Shown here: positions 9,221 to 19,206 of the stretch, in pieces
Position numbering within the stretch: the stretch's first letter is position 1
How the letters are laid out: each line of letters starts with the position of its first letter
Assembly: GCF_000333955.1 (NCBI RefSeq)
Contig: NZ_CAPS01000086.1
Location: 1 to 42,046 of the forward strand
Length of the DNA stretch: 42,046 bases
Reading direction: 5' to 3'
Origin: Rhodococcus sp. AW25M09
GTDB taxonomy: Bacteria > Actinomycetota > Actinomycetes > Mycobacteriales > Mycobacteriaceae
The notes under the pieces: generated by a model
Seen by the model: the letters and a program-made list of their open reading frames with translations, nothing else
The model's database searches: none
What the model was told of the DNA's origin: nothing
Made by a program: the position numbers and the translations under genes

Positions 9221-11646
9221 GACGACACCCCCTCGTCGAGACGTGCCTCGGGAACCGCTGTCTCTGTACGCAGCCTCACCAGATCACCCGACGCCGCGCC
9301 GAGAGAGCGGTAGACCGCCGAGCCGGGCGAGTTCATCGGCACCCACACCACGCCGTCGGGCAGATCGGTGATCATCAGCGGCAGCGAGATCGAACCGCGG
9401 TCGGTCTCGACACTCACTCGATCACCGCGCTCTGCTCGGATGCCCGAGGCCGTCGCCGCAGACAGTCGGACGACCGGCTCCCGAGCGGTTTTCGCGAGGT
9501 TCTCTTCGCCGTCCTGCATCCGTCCCGAATCGATGAGCATCCGCCAGGTAGCGAGGATCGCGTGACCGGGAGGCGGTGACGGCATGTCCGCGCGCGGAGC
9601 CACCCGAGTTGCGGTGGTCCGCGGGCCGTTCCAGGTACCCAAGCGCGCCAGCTCACCTCGCGCTGCGGCCGCGTCGGGCAGCGACAGTTCGACGCCCATC
9701 TGTGCGGCGATGGCGTCGAGTACTCGTTGATCGGGCAGTACCGCTCCTGCACCGAGCGCTGTGTCGAAGGTGCGATGCCTCCCCTCCCAGTCGACGAACG
9801 TTCCCGGCTTGTCGACCACCGGAGCCACTGGGAACACCACGTCGGCGCGCTCGGTCACCGCACTGTGTCGCAGCTCGAGGCTGACCACGAACGCCGATCG
9901 GTCCACTGCGTCCAGCGCACCGTGAGGATCGGGTAGATCGTCGAGATCGATTCCTGCCGTGATCAATGCGCGATCCGGACCGGCGCTCGCCAGGATCGCC
10001 GCGGTGTCGCGCCCCGCCTCCGGGGGGAGATCGGCCTGCCCCCACACGGCCGCGACCTCGGCGCGTGCTGACGAATCGGCCACCGGCCGCCCACCCGGCA
10101 GGAGATTCGGGAGCGCGCCGGCGTCGAGGGCACCCCGTTCTCCTGCACGCCGCGGAATCCAGGCCAGGTTCGCACCGGTGTCGTCGGCCAACGCCGACAC
10201 TGCGGACAGTCCGCCGGGAACGGAGCCGAGCCGCTCTCCCACGAGAACGATCGACCCTGGCTCTCGAAGAAGCCGAGCCACCGATTCGGTGCTTCGATCG
10301 CCGACGCGCAGCGCGGCCAGCCACTGCGGCTCGTCACCGGGAATCGCTTGCAGTAGAACCCCATCCAGCTTGCGCAGGCCCCGGCTGGCCCAGGGCGCGA
10401 CCGACGCGACCACAACGCCACGGGTGCGGTGTGCTGCGCGAAGCCGAAGGAACACCAACGGCGACTCTTCCTCGGGCTCGAACCCGACCAGCAGCACCAC
10501 GGGGGCATTCTCGAGGTCGCTGTAGGTGACACCCATCCCGGTCGCCGCGATACGAGCAGCCAGGAACTCTGCTTCCTCGGCGCTGTGATTGCGGTTGCGA
10601 AAGTCGATGTCGTTGGTGTGCAGCACTGTTCGAGCGAACTTGGCGTAGGCGTAGGAGTCTTCGAGGGTCGACCGCCCGCCCACGAGCACCGCTGCTGATC
10701 CGACCGACGCGGCCAATCCCGTTGCCGCGACGGCCAGTGCAGCCGACCACGACGTCTCGACCAGAGCACCCGATTCGTCTCGAATCATCGGCGAGGTGAT
10801 GCGGTCTGCTTCGGTGGCATATTTGAACGCCCAGCGACCCTTGTCGCAGTTCCATTCCTCGTTGACCTGGGGATCGTCTCCCGCCAGACGACGTAGAACC
10901 TTGCCGCGGCGGTGATCCGTGCGCTGAGCGCATCCCCCCGCGCAGTGCTCGCACACGCTAGGCGACGAGGTGAGATCGTATGGCCGCGCCCGGAACCGAT
11001 ATTCGGTGTTGGTCAGGGCCCCCACCGGGCAGATCTGAACGGTGTTTCCGGAGAAGTAGGAGTCGAACGGTTCGTTGCCGAAGATGCCTACCTGCTGCAC
11101 CGCTCCGCGTTCGAGAAGCTCGATCGAGGGATCCCCGGCGACCTGGGACGCGAATCGAGTGCATCGAGCGCACAGGACGCAGCGCTCCCGATCGAGCAGA
11201 ATCTCGGCCGACAACGGAATCGGTTTGGGGTACGTTCGTTTGGTCTCGGAGAACCTGGACTCTGTCCGTCCCGCAGACATCGCCTGGTTCTGCAGCGGAC
11301 ACTCGCCGCCCTTGTCGCACACCGGGCAGTCGAGCGGGTGATTGATCAGCAACAATTCCATGACGCCGCGCTGCGCCTTGTCCGCCGCGTCCGACGTCAC
11401 CTGCGTGCGTACGATCATGCCCTCGGACACCGTCGTCGTGCAGGATGCCAGCGGCTTGCGTTGCCCCTCGACCTCCACCAGACATTGCCGACACGCCCCC
11501 ACCGGATCGAGCAGAGGATGGTCGCAGAAGCGTGGAATCTGCACCCCCATCGACTCGGCAGCACGGATCACCAACGTGCCCTTCGGAACACTGACTTCGC
11601 GGTCGTCGATGGTCAGCGTCACCAACTCCACCGACACTTCCGTCAT
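9217..11646 (-). CDS. nuoG: NADH-quinone oxidoreductase subunit G
   Basis: An 809-residue peripheral subunit of complex I. Four cluster-binding sets are visible: C41, C52, C55, C69 ([2Fe-2S] N1b); H103, C107, C110, C116 (N5, with its histidine ligand); C156, C159, C162, C206 (N4); and C232, C235, C239, C267 (N7). N7 lies off the main electron path and is absent from many complex I enzymes, so its retention is worth noting. The rest is a molybdopterin-oxidoreductase fold without a cofactor role. The ATG at 11646 overlaps the nuoF stop; a longer reading from 11697 would run far into nuoF and is rejected. Confidence 0.97.
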   Translation of the reverse strand: MTEVSVELVTLTIDDREVSVPKGTLVIRAAESMGVQIPRFCDHPLLDPVGACRQCLVEVEGQRKPLASCTTTVSEGMIVRTQVTSDAADKAQRGVMELLLINHPLDCPVCDKGGECPLQNQAMSAGRTESRFSETKRTYPKPIPLSAEILLDRERCVLCARCTRFASQVAGDPSIELLERGAVQQVGIFGNEPFDSYFSGNTVQICPVGALTNTEYRFRARPYDLTSSPSVCEHCAGGCAQRTDHRRGKVLRRLAGDDPQVNEEWNCDKGRWAFKYATEADRITSPMIRDESGALVETSWSAALAVAATGLAASVGSAAVLVGGRSTLEDSYAYAKFARTVLHTNDIDFRNRNHSAEEAEFLAARIAATGMGVTYSDLENAPVVLLVGFEPEEESPLVFLRLRAAHRTRGVVVASVAPWASRGLRKLDGVLLQAIPGDEPQWLAALRVGDRSTESVARLLREPGSIVLVGERLGSVPGGLSAVSALADDTGANLAWIPRRAGERGALDAGALPNLLPGGRPVADSSARAEVAAVWGQADLPPEAGRDTAAILASAGPDRALITAGIDLDDLPDPHGALDAVDRSAFVVSLELRHSAVTERADVVFPVAPVVDKPGTFVDWEGRHRTFDTALGAGAVLPDQRVLDAIAAQMGVELSLPDAAAARGELARLGTWNGPRTTATRVAPRADMPSPPPGHAILATWRMLIDSGRMQDGEENLAKTAREPVVRLSAATASGIRAERGDRVSVETDRGSISLPLMITDLPDGVVWVPMNSPGSAVYRSLGAASGDLVRLRTETAVPEARLDEGVSS

Positions 11647-12944
11647 GACGTCAACTCCTCGGCCATCAGGGTCGATCGGTGCGGATCGAACGGGCATCCC
11701 TGCTCGATCACGTGCCGAACGTATTCGTCGCGAAAGTGCGCCAGCGAGGAGACGATAGGACTCGCAGCACCGTCTCCCAACGCGCAGAACGATTTACCGG
11801 CAATGCCGTCCGCGATATCGAGCAGGGTGGTCAGATCGGCTTCGGTGCCGGTACCGCCGTCGAGTCGACGCAGTATCTGCACCAGCCAGTACGTTCCCTC
11901 TCGACACGGTGTGCATTTTCCGCAGGATTCGTGCGCGTAGAACTCCGTCCATCGCAGCACCGCTCGCACCACACAGGTCGTGTCGTCGAATATCTGCAGT
12001 GCCTTGGTACCCAACATCGATCCGGCCGCTCCGACGCCCTCGTAGTCGAGGGGAACGTCGAGGTGATCGCCGGTGAACATCGGCGTCGACGATCCTCCCG
12101 GCGTCCAGAACTTCAGTTCGTGTCCCGGCCTGACTCCGCCTGCGTAGTCCAGTAATTCCCGCAGGGTGATCCCCAACGGGGCCTCGTACTGCCCCGGGCG
12201 GCGGACGTGGCCCGAGATCGAGTACAGCGTGAAACCGGGTGACTTCTCGCTGCCCATCGAACGGAACCACTCGATTCCCTTGCGCAGAATCACCGGAACG
12301 CTGGCAATCGATTCGACGTTGTTGACCACGGTCGGACGCGCGTACAGGCCCGCTACTGCGGGGAACGGTGGACGCAGCCGAGGCTGTCCGCGCCGGCCTT
12401 CCAGTGAATCGAGAAGGGCTGTCTCTTCACCGCAGATGTACGCACCGGCACCGGCGTGGATCACCAAGTCGAGGTCGAATTCCGATCCCAGTACGCCGTT
12501 GCCCAGATATCCGGCCGCGTAGGCCTCGGCGACGGCCGCCTGCAGCCTGCGCAACACCGGCACCACCTCACCGCGGACGTAGACGAAGGCGTGCGATGCG
12601 CGAATCGCATACGCAGCGATGATGATTCCCTCGATCAGAGTGTGCGGACTCGCCAAGAGCAGTGGCATGTCCTTGCAGGTACCGGGCTCGGACTCGTCGG
12701 CGTTGACCACCAGGTAGTGCTCTCTGCCGTCGTGCTGCGGTATGAAGCTCCATTTCGTTCCGGTCGGGAAGCCCGCACCGCCCCGGCCACGCAACCCGGA
12801 TTCCTTGACGAACGCGATGAGGTCATCGGGTTCCATGGCAAGGGCCTTCTCGAGCCCTCCGTATCCGTCGTGACTTCGATAGGTATCGAGAGTCCACGAG
12901 TTCTTCTCGTCCCAGAACTCGCTCAACACCGGCGTCAGGGCCAT
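11643..12944 (-). CDS. nuoF: NADH-quinone oxidoreductase subunit F (NADH- and FMN-binding)
   Basis: A 433-residue subunit that oxidises NADH in the cytoplasm and passes electrons through FMN. The glycine-rich NADH/FMN loop [16 protein letters not shown] occupies residues 50-65, and a second flavin-contact stretch, [20 protein letters not shown], lies near 164-183. Cluster N3 ligands are C341, C344, C347 and C387 ([12 protein letters not shown] and SFCALGDGA). The ATG lies inside the last codons of nuoE, a ten-base overlap in another frame. Length is typical. Confidence 0.98.
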   Translation of the reverse strand: MALTPVLSEFWDEKNSWTLDTYRSHDGYGGLEKALAMEPDDLIAFVKESGLRGRGGAGFPTGTKWSFIPQHDGREHYLVVNADESEPGTCKDMPLLLASPHTLIEGIIIAAYAIRASHAFVYVRGEVVPVLRRLQAAVAEAYAAGYLGNGVLGSEFDLDLVIHAGAGAYICGEETALLDSLEGRRGQPRLRPPFPAVAGLYARPTVVNNVESIASVPVILRKGIEWFRSMGSEKSPGFTLYSISGHVRRPGQYEAPLGITLRELLDYAGGVRPGHELKFWTPGGSSTPMFTGDHLDVPLDYEGVGAAGSMLGTKALQIFDDTTCVVRAVLRWTEFYAHESCGKCTPCREGTYWLVQILRRLDGGTGTEADLTTLLDIADGIAGKSFCALGDGAASPIVSSLAHFRDEYVRHVIEQGCPFDPHRSTLMAEELTS

Positions 12945-13960
12945 GTGGAATCCCCCTTCGTCGGTGGATCGGTTTCGGTGGTGTTCGGCTGTGGGGGCAC
13001 GGTCTCGGTGGTACCGGCCTGCGGCGGCACGGTCTCGGTGGTACCGGCCTGCGGCGGCACGGTCTCGGTGGTACCGGCCTGCGGCGGCACGGTCTCGGTG
13101 GTACCGGCCTGCGGCGGCACGGTGGCCGAGGGGGCAGGTGCCGGCTTGTCTCGTACCGTCTCTGTCACTGCTTCGGGTACCGGATCGGGGTGCTCGGCGT
13201 TGGGTCGCCCTACGGCCTCGGGTGCCGACATTGCATGCTCACGCGCGTACCGCAGCCCCACTAGGCTGGCTTCACCTGCGCTGCCGGAGGATTCGAGTGC
13301 CCCGGGTCGATCGTCGGCAAATCCGGCGAGGATGCGTTCGGTCTCGCGAAACGTGCACAGTGGTGCGCCGCGCGTAGGGGTGACCTGTGCACCGGATCGA
13401 AGCGCATCCACCAGCTCGCGCGCGGTCGAGGGAGTCCTGTTGTCGAAGAATTCCCAATTGACCATCATCACCGGTGCGTAGTCACACGCAGCATTGCACT
13501 CGATGTGTTCGAGGGTGATCTTGCCGTCTTCGGTCGTCTCGCCGTGGCCGATGTCGAGGTGATCCCGAAGTGCGTCCATGATCGCGTCGCCGCCCATGAC
13601 GGCACACAGGGTGTTGGTGCACACTCCGACGCGGTACGTGCCCGTGGGCTCGCGTCGGTACATGGAGTAGAACGTCGCGACCGCGGTCACCTCCGCTCCG
13701 GTGAGTTCGAGTACCTCGGCGCAGAACTCGATGCCCGCGGGCGTCAGATGACCGTCCTCGGATTGCACCAGGTGCAGCAGTGGCAGCAACGCGGAACGGG
13801 CCTGCGGATAGCGAGCGACGATGATGTCGGCGTCCGCGCGCAGACGGGTCAGGACATCGGGAGGATACGATGCTCGTGCGCCGGGGCCGACCAGTTGCAC
13901 CGCCTCATCGGGGCGCGCTCCCAGTTGAATCAACACCGGCTCCGACGGCTGTGCGGTCAT
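12935..13960 (-). CDS. nuoE: NADH-quinone oxidoreductase subunit E with repeat-bearing C-terminal tail
   Basis: A 341-residue subunit with a thioredoxin-like [2Fe-2S] domain. The N1a ligands are C114, C119, C155 and C159 (VCTNTLC and [10 protein letters not shown]). The conserved part ends near residue 245. A Pro/Thr/Glu-rich tail follows, ending in five copies of a ten-residue unit [10 protein letters not shown] (residues 281-330, the last copy degenerate). The tail is hydrophilic and probably disordered, and lies outside the folded subunit (inference). The start is the ATG overlapping the nuoD stop; the open frame continues upstream into nuoD, but family alignment places the N-terminus here. 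Confidence 0.97.
   Translation of the reverse strand: MTAQPSEPVLIQLGARPDEAVQLVGPGARASYPPDVLTRLRADADIIVARYPQARSALLPLLHLVQSEDGHLTPAGIEFCAEVLELTGAEVTAVATFYSMYRREPTGTYRVGVCTNTLCAVMGGDAIMDALRDHLDIGHGETTEDGKITLEHIECNAACDYAPVMMVNWEFFDNRTPSTARELVDALRSGAQVTPTRGAPLCTFRETERILAGFADDRPGALESSGSAGEASLVGLRYAREHAMSAPEAVGRPNAEHPDPVPEAVTETVRDKPAPAPSATVPPQAGTTETVPPQAGTTETVPPQAGTTETVPPQAGTTETVPPQPNTTETDPPTKGDSTWP
12971..13120 (-). repeat. 30-bp in-frame tandem repeat in nuoE
   Basis: Five 30-bp units encode [10 protein letters not shown]. Four are identical or nearly so at the DNA level, and the one nearest the 3' end has drifted ([10 protein letters not shown]). Near-identity, including third codon positions, points to recent copying by slippage or recombination rather than selection on the peptide alone. 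Confidence 0.93.
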
Positions 13961-15255
13961 CGGTCCACCCCGCCCATCACCGGGTCGATACTGGCGACCG
14001 CCGCGATGACGTCGGAGATCATGCCGCCCTCGCACATCGCGGCAACCGCCTGCAGGTTGGTGAAGGACGGATCTCTGAAATGCACGCGGTAGGGCTTCGA
14101 TCCGCCGTCGCTGACGATGTGTACGCCCAGCTCGCCTCGCGGCGACTCCACCGAGGACAGCACCTGACCGGCCGGGACCCGCATCCCCTCGGTCACCAGT
14201 TTGAAGTGGTGAATCAGAGATTCCATCGACGTGTTCATGATGGTGCGCACGTGGTCCTGAGAGTTGCCGAGACCGTCCGGTCCCGAAACCAGTTCGGCGG
14301 GCCAGGCGATCTTCTTGTCGTCGATCACGACAGGCCCCGGCCGAAGGCGATCGAGGGTCTGCTCGACGATCTTGAGTGATTCCTTCATCTCCTCCACCCG
14401 AATCAGATAACGCCCATAACAGTCGCTTCCGGTATCGGTGACGACATCGAACTCGTAGTTCTCGTATCCGCAGTAGGGATCGGATCGGCGCAGATCGTAG
14501 GGCAGCCCGGTGGACCGAAGCACCGGGCCGGTGACGCCGAGGGCCATGCATCCGGTGAGGTCCAGATATCCGACGTTCTCGGTTCTGGCCTTCCAGATCG
14601 GGTTGTCGTTGAGCATGAGTTCGAGATCTCGGAGCCGTCCGGGCAGCACCCGCAGAAGCTCGCGTACCTTCTCGATCGCGTCACCCGGCAGATCCTGAGA
14701 CAGCCCACCTGGACGGATGTAGGCGTGATTCATCCGGAGCCCGGTGATGGCCTCGAAGACGTCGAGAATCAGCTCTCGCTCGCGGAAGCCGAACAACATC
14801 GCCGTCACCGCACCCAATTCCATACCCCCCGTTGCCAATGCGACCAGGTGCGACGAAATTCGGTTGAGCTCCATCAGCATCACTCGAATGACGGTCGCCC
14901 GCTCGGGGACGTCGTCGGTGATGTCGAGCAACTTCTCCACTCCGAGGCAGTAGGCGGTCTCGTTGAAGAACGGTGACAGATAATCCATGCGGGTGACGAA
15001 GGTGACGGCCTGTGTCCAATTGCGATATTCGAGGTTCTTCTCGATTCCGGTGTGCAGGTAGCCGATCCCGCATCGGGCCTCGGTGACCGTTTCGCCCTCG
15101 ATCTCGAGAATCAACCGCAACACACCGTGCGTGGACGGGTGCTGCGGCCCCATGTTGACCACGATCCGTTCGGTGCTCGATTCGCGCGCCAGTTCGACGA
15201 CGTCGTCCCAGTCCTGGCCCGATACGGCGTAGATCGTCTCGTTCGTTGCGCTCAT
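13957..15255 (-). CDS. nuoD: NADH-quinone oxidoreductase subunit D
   Basis: A 432-residue peripheral subunit that, with NuoB, forms the quinone-reduction site of complex I. The family motif [20 protein letters not shown] lies near residue 30 and contains the histidine that contacts the quinone head group. [16 protein letters not shown] and the C-terminal DPVMGGVDR are also characteristic. No iron-sulfur cysteines are expected or seen. The ATG at 15255 shares one base with the nuoC stop (TGATG). Length and composition are ordinary. Confidence 0.98.
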   Translation of the reverse strand: MSATNETIYAVSGQDWDDVVELARESSTERIVVNMGPQHPSTHGVLRLILEIEGETVTEARCGIGYLHTGIEKNLEYRNWTQAVTFVTRMDYLSPFFNETAYCLGVEKLLDITDDVPERATVIRVMLMELNRISSHLVALATGGMELGAVTAMLFGFRERELILDVFEAITGLRMNHAYIRPGGLSQDLPGDAIEKVRELLRVLPGRLRDLELMLNDNPIWKARTENVGYLDLTGCMALGVTGPVLRSTGLPYDLRRSDPYCGYENYEFDVVTDTGSDCYGRYLIRVEEMKESLKIVEQTLDRLRPGPVVIDDKKIAWPAELVSGPDGLGNSQDHVRTIMNTSMESLIHHFKLVTEGMRVPAGQVLSSVESPRGELGVHIVSDGGSKPYRVHFRDPSFTNLQAVAAMCEGGMISDVIAAVASIDPVMGGVDR

Positions 15256-15917
15256 CAGTTGTACGACCTGCGCTCGTTGGGAGGCGCCACACGAGCGCCC
15301 TTGTACTCGATGGGAATTCCGCCCAGCGGATAGTCCTTGCGCTGCGGGTGACCGACCCAGTCGTCGGGCATCTCGATCCGCGTCAGGGCAGGGTGGCCGT
15401 CGAAGACGAGTCCGAAGAAGTCGTAGACCTCGCGCTCGTGCCAGTCGTTGGTCGGATACACCCCGCACAGCGAGGGTGTGTGTGGATCCGCGTCGGGTAC
15501 GGCAACTTCGAGTCGAACGCGCCGCCCGTGGGTGATGGACACCAGGTGGTACACCGCACGCAATTCGCGGCCGACCTGGTCCGGATAGTGCACGCCCGAT
15601 GCGCCCGTGCACAATTCGAATCGGAGCTCCTCGTCGTCCCGCAGCACTCGGGCCACGGTGGGCACATACTGCCGCTCGAGATGCAGCGTCAACTCGCCCC
15701 GATGAATCACCACCCGTTCGACGGCATCCTCGAATGGAACCGCAGTATCACCGGATTCGAGAACTGTGGCCAGCCGGTCGACAAGAGCGTCGAAGTAGCC
15801 GCCGTAGGGCCGCGCGGCCGTGTCCATCGGTGCCACCGGCGGCTGCAGTCGTCCGTAACCGGAGGTGTCTCCCGTCCCCCGGACACCGAACATCCCGCCG
15901 GGCCCGCGGGTGGTCAT
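15255..15917 (-). CDS. nuoC: NADH-quinone oxidoreductase subunit C
   Basis: A 220-residue peripheral subunit of complex I. The conserved C-terminal half contains [19 protein letters not shown], the NuoC signature, followed by [20 protein letters not shown] and [13 protein letters not shown]. The N-terminal 30 residues (from MTTRGPGG) are glycine-rich and variable. NuoC is separate from NuoD here, unlike the fused form in E. coli. The start overlaps the nuoB stop by four bases, and the stop shares one base with the nuoD start. Confidence 0.97.
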   Translation of the reverse strand: MTTRGPGGMFGVRGTGDTSGYGRLQPPVAPMDTAARPYGGYFDALVDRLATVLESGDTAVPFEDAVERVVIHRGELTLHLERQYVPTVARVLRDDEELRFELCTGASGVHYPDQVGRELRAVYHLVSITHGRRVRLEVAVPDADPHTPSLCGVYPTNDWHEREVYDFFGLVFDGHPALTRIEMPDDWVGHPQRKDYPLGGIPIEYKGARVAPPNERRSYN

Positions 15918-16468
15918 CGCAGCAGCCCCTTCAGATCGATCGTCGGGGTGGACGAGAGCGCCGCAGCTTCGGCGGCCGCACGCACCTGCTCGCGATTGAC
16001 ACCGAGCGGCATCTGCTGAATCTTTTTGTGCAGCTCCAGGATTGCGTTCAGCAACATCTCCGGTCGTGGTGGACAACCAGGGAGGTAGATGTCGACGGGG
16101 ACTATGTGGTCGACGCCCTGAATCACCGCGTAGTTGTTGAACATTCCGCCCGAGGAAGCGCAGACCCCCATGGCCAGAACCCATTTCGGTTCGGCCATCT
16201 GGTCGTACACCTGTCGCAGCACCGGGCCCATCTTCTGGCTGACGCGGCCGGCCACGATCATCAAATCCGCCTGACGCGGGGATGCGCGAAATGCCTCCAT
16301 GCCGAATCGGGCGAGGTCGAACCGGCCGGACGTGGTCGCCATCATCTCGATCGCGCAGCACGCGAGACCGAAGGTGGCAGGCCACAACGAACCCTTACGG
16401 GCGTAACCGGCCAGCCCTTCGACAGTGGTCAGCAGAAATCCGCTGGGTAGCTTCTCTTCGAGTCCCAT
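15914..16468 (-). CDS. nuoB: NADH-quinone oxidoreductase subunit B (cluster N2)
   Basis: A 184-residue peripheral subunit that carries the terminal [4Fe-4S] cluster N2, which reduces the quinone. All four ligands are present: the tandem pair C37-C38 (LACCAIEMM), C103 ([10 protein letters not shown]) and C132 (PGCPPRPE). The start follows nuoA after a gap of 55 bp, one of only two gaps in the operon (the other is 13 bp before nuoL). A weak purine-rich site, GAAAGAG, lies upstream of the ATG. Confidence 0.98.
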   Translation of the reverse strand: MGLEEKLPSGFLLTTVEGLAGYARKGSLWPATFGLACCAIEMMATTSGRFDLARFGMEAFRASPRQADLMIVAGRVSQKMGPVLRQVYDQMAEPKWVLAMGVCASSGGMFNNYAVIQGVDHIVPVDIYLPGCPPRPEMLLNAILELHKKIQQMPLGVNREQVRAAAEAAALSSTPTIDLKGLLR

Positions 16469-16523
16469 CGATCACGCTCTTTCGCATCCGCTTCAGTGAG
16501 AACAGTGCTTTGCTCTCGGTCGA

Positions 16524-16883
16524 TCAGTCCCAACCGAGTCCGCCTCGTCGCCACTCGTAGACGTAGGCCACCGACACGTTGACGACGAACAGCAACATGG
16601 CGACGAGCCCGAACACACCCAGTACGTCGAGGTGGACGGCCCACGGATAGAGAAAGACGATCTCGATGTCGAAGATGATGAACAGCATCGCCGTCAGGTA
16701 GAACTTCACCGGAAATCGTTGCCCGGTAGGCGCGTGCATCGTCGGCTCGATACCGCATTCGTATGCATCGAACTTGGCTCGGTTGTAGCGGGCAGGCCCC
16801 ACCATGGTGCCGACCATCACCGAGAACACCGCGAATACGACCGCAATGGCACCGAGAACGAGGATCGGAACGTAGGCGTTCAT
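16524..16883 (-). CDS. nuoA: NADH-quinone oxidoreductase subunit A
   Basis: A 119-residue membrane subunit with three helices, the usual NuoA form. The loop after the first helix carries YNRAKFDAYECGIEP, in which the cysteine near the quinone cavity is characteristic, followed by FYLTAMLFIIFDIEIVFLYP. The ATG at 16883 has GGAGCGGA about eight bases upstream. A longer frame extends to 16964, but its extra residues do not resemble the family. It is the first gene of the fourteen-gene operon; the promoter is expected in the 250 bp upstream, where two CRP/GlxR-like sites occur. Confidence 0.97.
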   Translation of the reverse strand: MNAYVPILVLGAIAVVFAVFSVMVGTMVGPARYNRAKFDAYECGIEPTMHAPTGQRFPVKFYLTAMLFIIFDIEIVFLYPWAVHLDVLGVFGLVAMLLFVVNVSVAYVYEWRRGGLGWD

Positions 16884-16947
16884 TCGGGCATCCGCTCCCT
16901 CGATCGACGACCGCGGCGTCGCGAAGTAAATGCAACGGCCGTACCAA

Positions 16948-16963
16948 TGTGACCTGAAACACA
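16948..16963. promoter_or_regulatory. CRP/GlxR-like site, nuoA-proximal
   Basis: TGTGACCTGAAACACA matches the cAMP-receptor/GlxR consensus TGTGA-N6-TCACA at nine of ten specified positions. It lies 65 bp upstream of the nuoA ATG. On the minus strand a CATACT at 16970-16965 just beside it could be a -10 element, in which case the bound protein would cover the transcription start (inference). Confidence 0.45.
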
Positions 16964-17061
16964 CAGTATGGGGTCGGTGCGGATCTCGCGGGATTTCGAG
17001 CAGGCCAGTTTCGTAAACCGTTGACGCCCATGGCCCACCCGAATCCAGACGCCATTCAAGG

Positions 17062-17077
17062 TGTGACTTACATCACT
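17062..17077. promoter_or_regulatory. CRP/GlxR-like site, nuoA-distal
   Basis: TGTGACTTACATCACT matches TGTGA-N6-TCACA at nine of ten specified positions. It lies about 180 bp upstream of nuoA and 60 bp after the end of the receiver-domain gene. Its centre is 114 bp from the second site. GlxR/Crp proteins control respiration genes in related actinobacteria (family knowledge); control of nuo here is inference. Confidence 0.55.
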
Positions 17078-17137
17078 TACCCTCGAGCTGTCGGCTCGAT
17101 GAGACGGATGGCGAGCGCATCCGACTTCGGCGTCGAT

Positions 17138-17584
17138 CTAACGGGACGGTGCGCCGGACCTCGGGTTCAGAGAATGCGCCCTCAGTAGATCGACCACAGC
17201 ACGTCCGAGCCGAATCGGATCCAGCGGGTGGGGAACAGCAGCCTCCGCGCGAGACCACTCCGCCAACCACGCGTCGTCCGGACGTCCGATGAGCACCAAG
17301 ACCGGCGGACAGCTGTCGATCTCGTCCTTGAGTTGCTTCGCCAGGCCGAGGCCGCCGACCGGCGAGGACTCGCCGTCCAGTATTGCCAAATTCACGCCGC
17401 CGGCATCCATGTGCTCGACGACGACGGCCGCTGTAGCGATGTCGATGTACTCGATCTCGCCGAGTGCAGAATCCGGTCGTGTGCCCACCGCAGACCTCAC
17501 GTGGGCCCGCGTCCCGGCATCGCTGCTGTAGACGAGCACCCGCACACGGGGTGCTCGATTCTTTCCTGCTGTGACGTCGGACAC
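17138..17584 (-). CDS. Rv3143-like single-domain response regulator
   Basis: A 148-residue protein made of one receiver domain and no DNA-binding part. The likely phosphoacceptor is D70 in VNLAILDGESSPVGG, and an acidic residue lies at the end of the first strand (YSSD, D22). The lysine normally found after the fifth strand is missing: the stretch reads PHPLDPIRL where KPxDP is usual. It lies just upstream of nuoA on the same strand, as Rv3143 does in M. tuberculosis. That homologue has been reported, from memory, to act on the Nuo complex by protein contact. No partner histidine kinase is nearby. Function in complex I control is therefore likely but inferred. Confidence 0.85.
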   Translation of the reverse strand: MSDVTAGKNRAPRVRVLVYSSDAGTRAHVRSAVGTRPDSALGEIEYIDIATAAVVVEHMDAGGVNLAILDGESSPVGGLGLAKQLKDEIDSCPPVLVLIGRPDDAWLAEWSRAEAAVPHPLDPIRLGRAVVDLLRAHSLNPRSGAPSR

Positions 17585-17679
17585 AGGCCGATGCTACCGC
17601 GACACACCCGAGGAGGGACCGAAACCGTCTGGGCCGAAACGACCTGGGCCCACATGCATTCGGCGCTCGCAGTTGCTCG

Positions 17680-18327
17680 TCAGGACCCGATGGTGACGAT
17701 CACCGCGGCAGGCTCGGCGGTGGTGGTCACCGTGAACCCGGGCCGATCGGTACCAACACCGATGAACGATTGCGAGATTCCGCCTGGATCGGCCAGAAAA
17801 TCGACCGAGACCACGGCGGAATCGGCACTGCCCGCAATACGTCCCGGCCCGGCGTACGAGGTGAAGCTGTCGTCGGATTCCGTCGATGCGCCGGACAGGT
17901 CCACCTGGAGGACAGATTTCCCGGGTATCGCCACCGGTTCACTCGTGGCGTACCGGACGGCCTCGTCGACATACCTGACGGTGTACGACACCGGCCCGTT
18001 GCCTGCCAGCCGGTACTCGACGGCAGAGGGCCCGTCGAGCACGACGTCGGTGACACCGACCGGTGACATACCCGAGTACCGGGGACCGTCGAGGCTCGGT
18101 GGGAGTTCCGGAATCACGGCCGGTGGAACGACGGCGGTCGGCGGAACAGCGAACGGATCACCGACCACCAAGGATCCGGTGGCCGTGGAGTAGTTCGTGT
18201 TCGCCGAGACTTCGTCGACTTCACGCGCGAGATCACCGTCGGAACAGCCCGCGAGACCGCCGATCACGAGCAATCCCGCGGCCGAGAGCGTGACCGAAGC
18301 GCTGCGGCGACTGCTGTGCATGGCCAT
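17680..18327 (-). CDS. AMIN-like domain lipoprotein
   Basis: A 215-residue secreted lipoprotein. The N-terminus MAMHSSRRSASVTLSAAGLL is a signal peptide with a lipobox ending at C28 (GGLAGC). A low-complexity Pro/Val linker (VPPTAVVPPAVIPELPP) comes next. The folded part has beta-rich stretches such as DVVLDGPSAVEYRLAG, VSYTVRYVDEAV and a C-terminal GISQSFIGVGTDRPGF. This pattern fits the actinobacterial AMIN-like domain, thought to bind cell-wall polymers, but no activity is known. ATG at 18327 is chosen because it gives a compact n-region; longer frames add an arginine-rich stretch with no family support. Confidence 0.8.
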   Translation of the reverse strand: MAMHSSRRSASVTLSAAGLLVIGGLAGCSDGDLAREVDEVSANTNYSTATGSLVVGDPFAVPPTAVVPPAVIPELPPSLDGPRYSGMSPVGVTDVVLDGPSAVEYRLAGNGPVSYTVRYVDEAVRYATSEPVAIPGKSVLQVDLSGASTESDDSFTSYAGPGRIAGSADSAVVSVDFLADPGGISQSFIGVGTDRPGFTVTTTAEPAAVIVTIGS

Positions 18328-18419
18328 ACCGTACTGAAGAAACCGTTCGGTTCGGTAGTGGTGTGCCACTCCGATTCGGTCACGGTTACACCGACCGCCG
18401 ATCCTGCTAGCGTCGGAGC

Positions 18420-18695
18420 ATGGAGCCGAAGAGCTATTCGTCAGGTGAGCGCGTGTTCGGACCGCCCAACGGGACGTTCGACGCGGATTGGGCTGCGACA
18501 GCACTGCGCTCGAACCGACCGGAGTTGGATCATCCCACCTCGGTTCGGCTCGTCGAGCAGGCCTGGGAGCTTCTTCGGTCGCAGGATCTGCGCGGCGAGA
18601 GGCTCACGGCTGCACTCGACCTCGAGCCGGGGCTTGCCGCCGCGGTGTCCGCGGTCGCCACCGAGACCGCGGAGCTGTACCTCGACCCCAGGTAG
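18420..18695 (+). CDS. Small conserved-looking hypothetical protein
   Basis: A 91-residue soluble protein that I do not recognise. It is acidic and mostly helical, with a stretch VRLVEQAWELLRSQDLRGER likely to form a helix. It has no cysteine, no signal peptide and no membrane segment. The ATG at 18420 follows GTCGGAG, a fair ribosome site. The gene stands alone on the plus strand, diverging from the lipoprotein gene and ending ten bases from the convergent membrane-protein gene. Codon use has the strong third-position GC of its neighbours, supporting a real gene. Confidence 0.65.
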   Translation: MEPKSYSSGERVFGPPNGTFDADWAATALRSNRPELDHPTSVRLVEQAWELLRSQDLRGERLTAALDLEPGLAAAVSAVATETAELYLDPR

Positions 18696-18705
18696 TGACC
18701 GGATC

Positions 18706-19140
18706 CTAGTTCAGCGCGAAGAACTGCTCTTTGGCGAATCCGACCACCAGCACCGCAGTTCCCCCGATCTCTCCGATGATCAACAACACCATGAACGCGT
18801 GAGTTCCTGGAACGGGGTGGACGAACTGATTCTCGGTGTCCCGGCGAATCCCGTGCACGGTGTAGCCGACGATCGCACCCACGAAGAACACCAACACCAC
18901 CGATGCCGCGATCAGATCGACCGGGACCGGCCAAGCACTGAAGTGCGCGAGAACGGCCAGTAAGAGTGCGGCGAACGAGTACATCAGCGCCGCTCGATGG
19001 GCGATGTCGACGTATCGATGTGCCGTCCCGTCTGCCGACGTCGACATCTGGCGATACTTGAGTACCCCCAACCCCAGTGCCCACAGGAGCAGTAGGCCTG
19101 CCGCGAGGACTATGACCTTCGTATCCAGTTCCAACTGCAT
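18706..19140 (-). CDS. Four-helix integral membrane protein of unknown function
   Basis: A 144-residue protein with four predicted membrane helices at about 8-27, 48-68, 73-95 and 115-138. A His/Arg-containing loop lies between helices 1 and 2 (TAHRYVDIAHRAAL), and a charged loop (HGIRRDTENQFVHP) between 3 and 4. I do not recognise the family. The ATG at 19140 has GGGGAG six bases upstream, which decides against a much longer open frame that continues to 20055 antisense to the ComB-like gene. It diverges from the ComB-like gene with a 66 bp gap. Confidence 0.8.
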   Translation of the reverse strand: MQLELDTKVIVLAAGLLLLWALGLGVLKYRQMSTSADGTAHRYVDIAHRAALMYSFAALLLAVLAHFSAWPVPVDLIAASVVLVFFVGAIVGYTVHGIRRDTENQFVHPVPGTHAFMVLLIIGEIGGTAVLVVGFAKEQFFALN

Positions 19141-19206
19141 TGTCGGCTCCCCCATTCGGTTCCGCGCCGAACGTATCACCGTCACCTGTCTTGGTACCGT
19201 GCGGCA

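Noticed and set aside
12971..13120. CRISPR-like array in nuoE and rbfA
   Set aside because: The units are contiguous, in frame and have no unique spacers; they are coding tandem repeats, and no cas gene is present.
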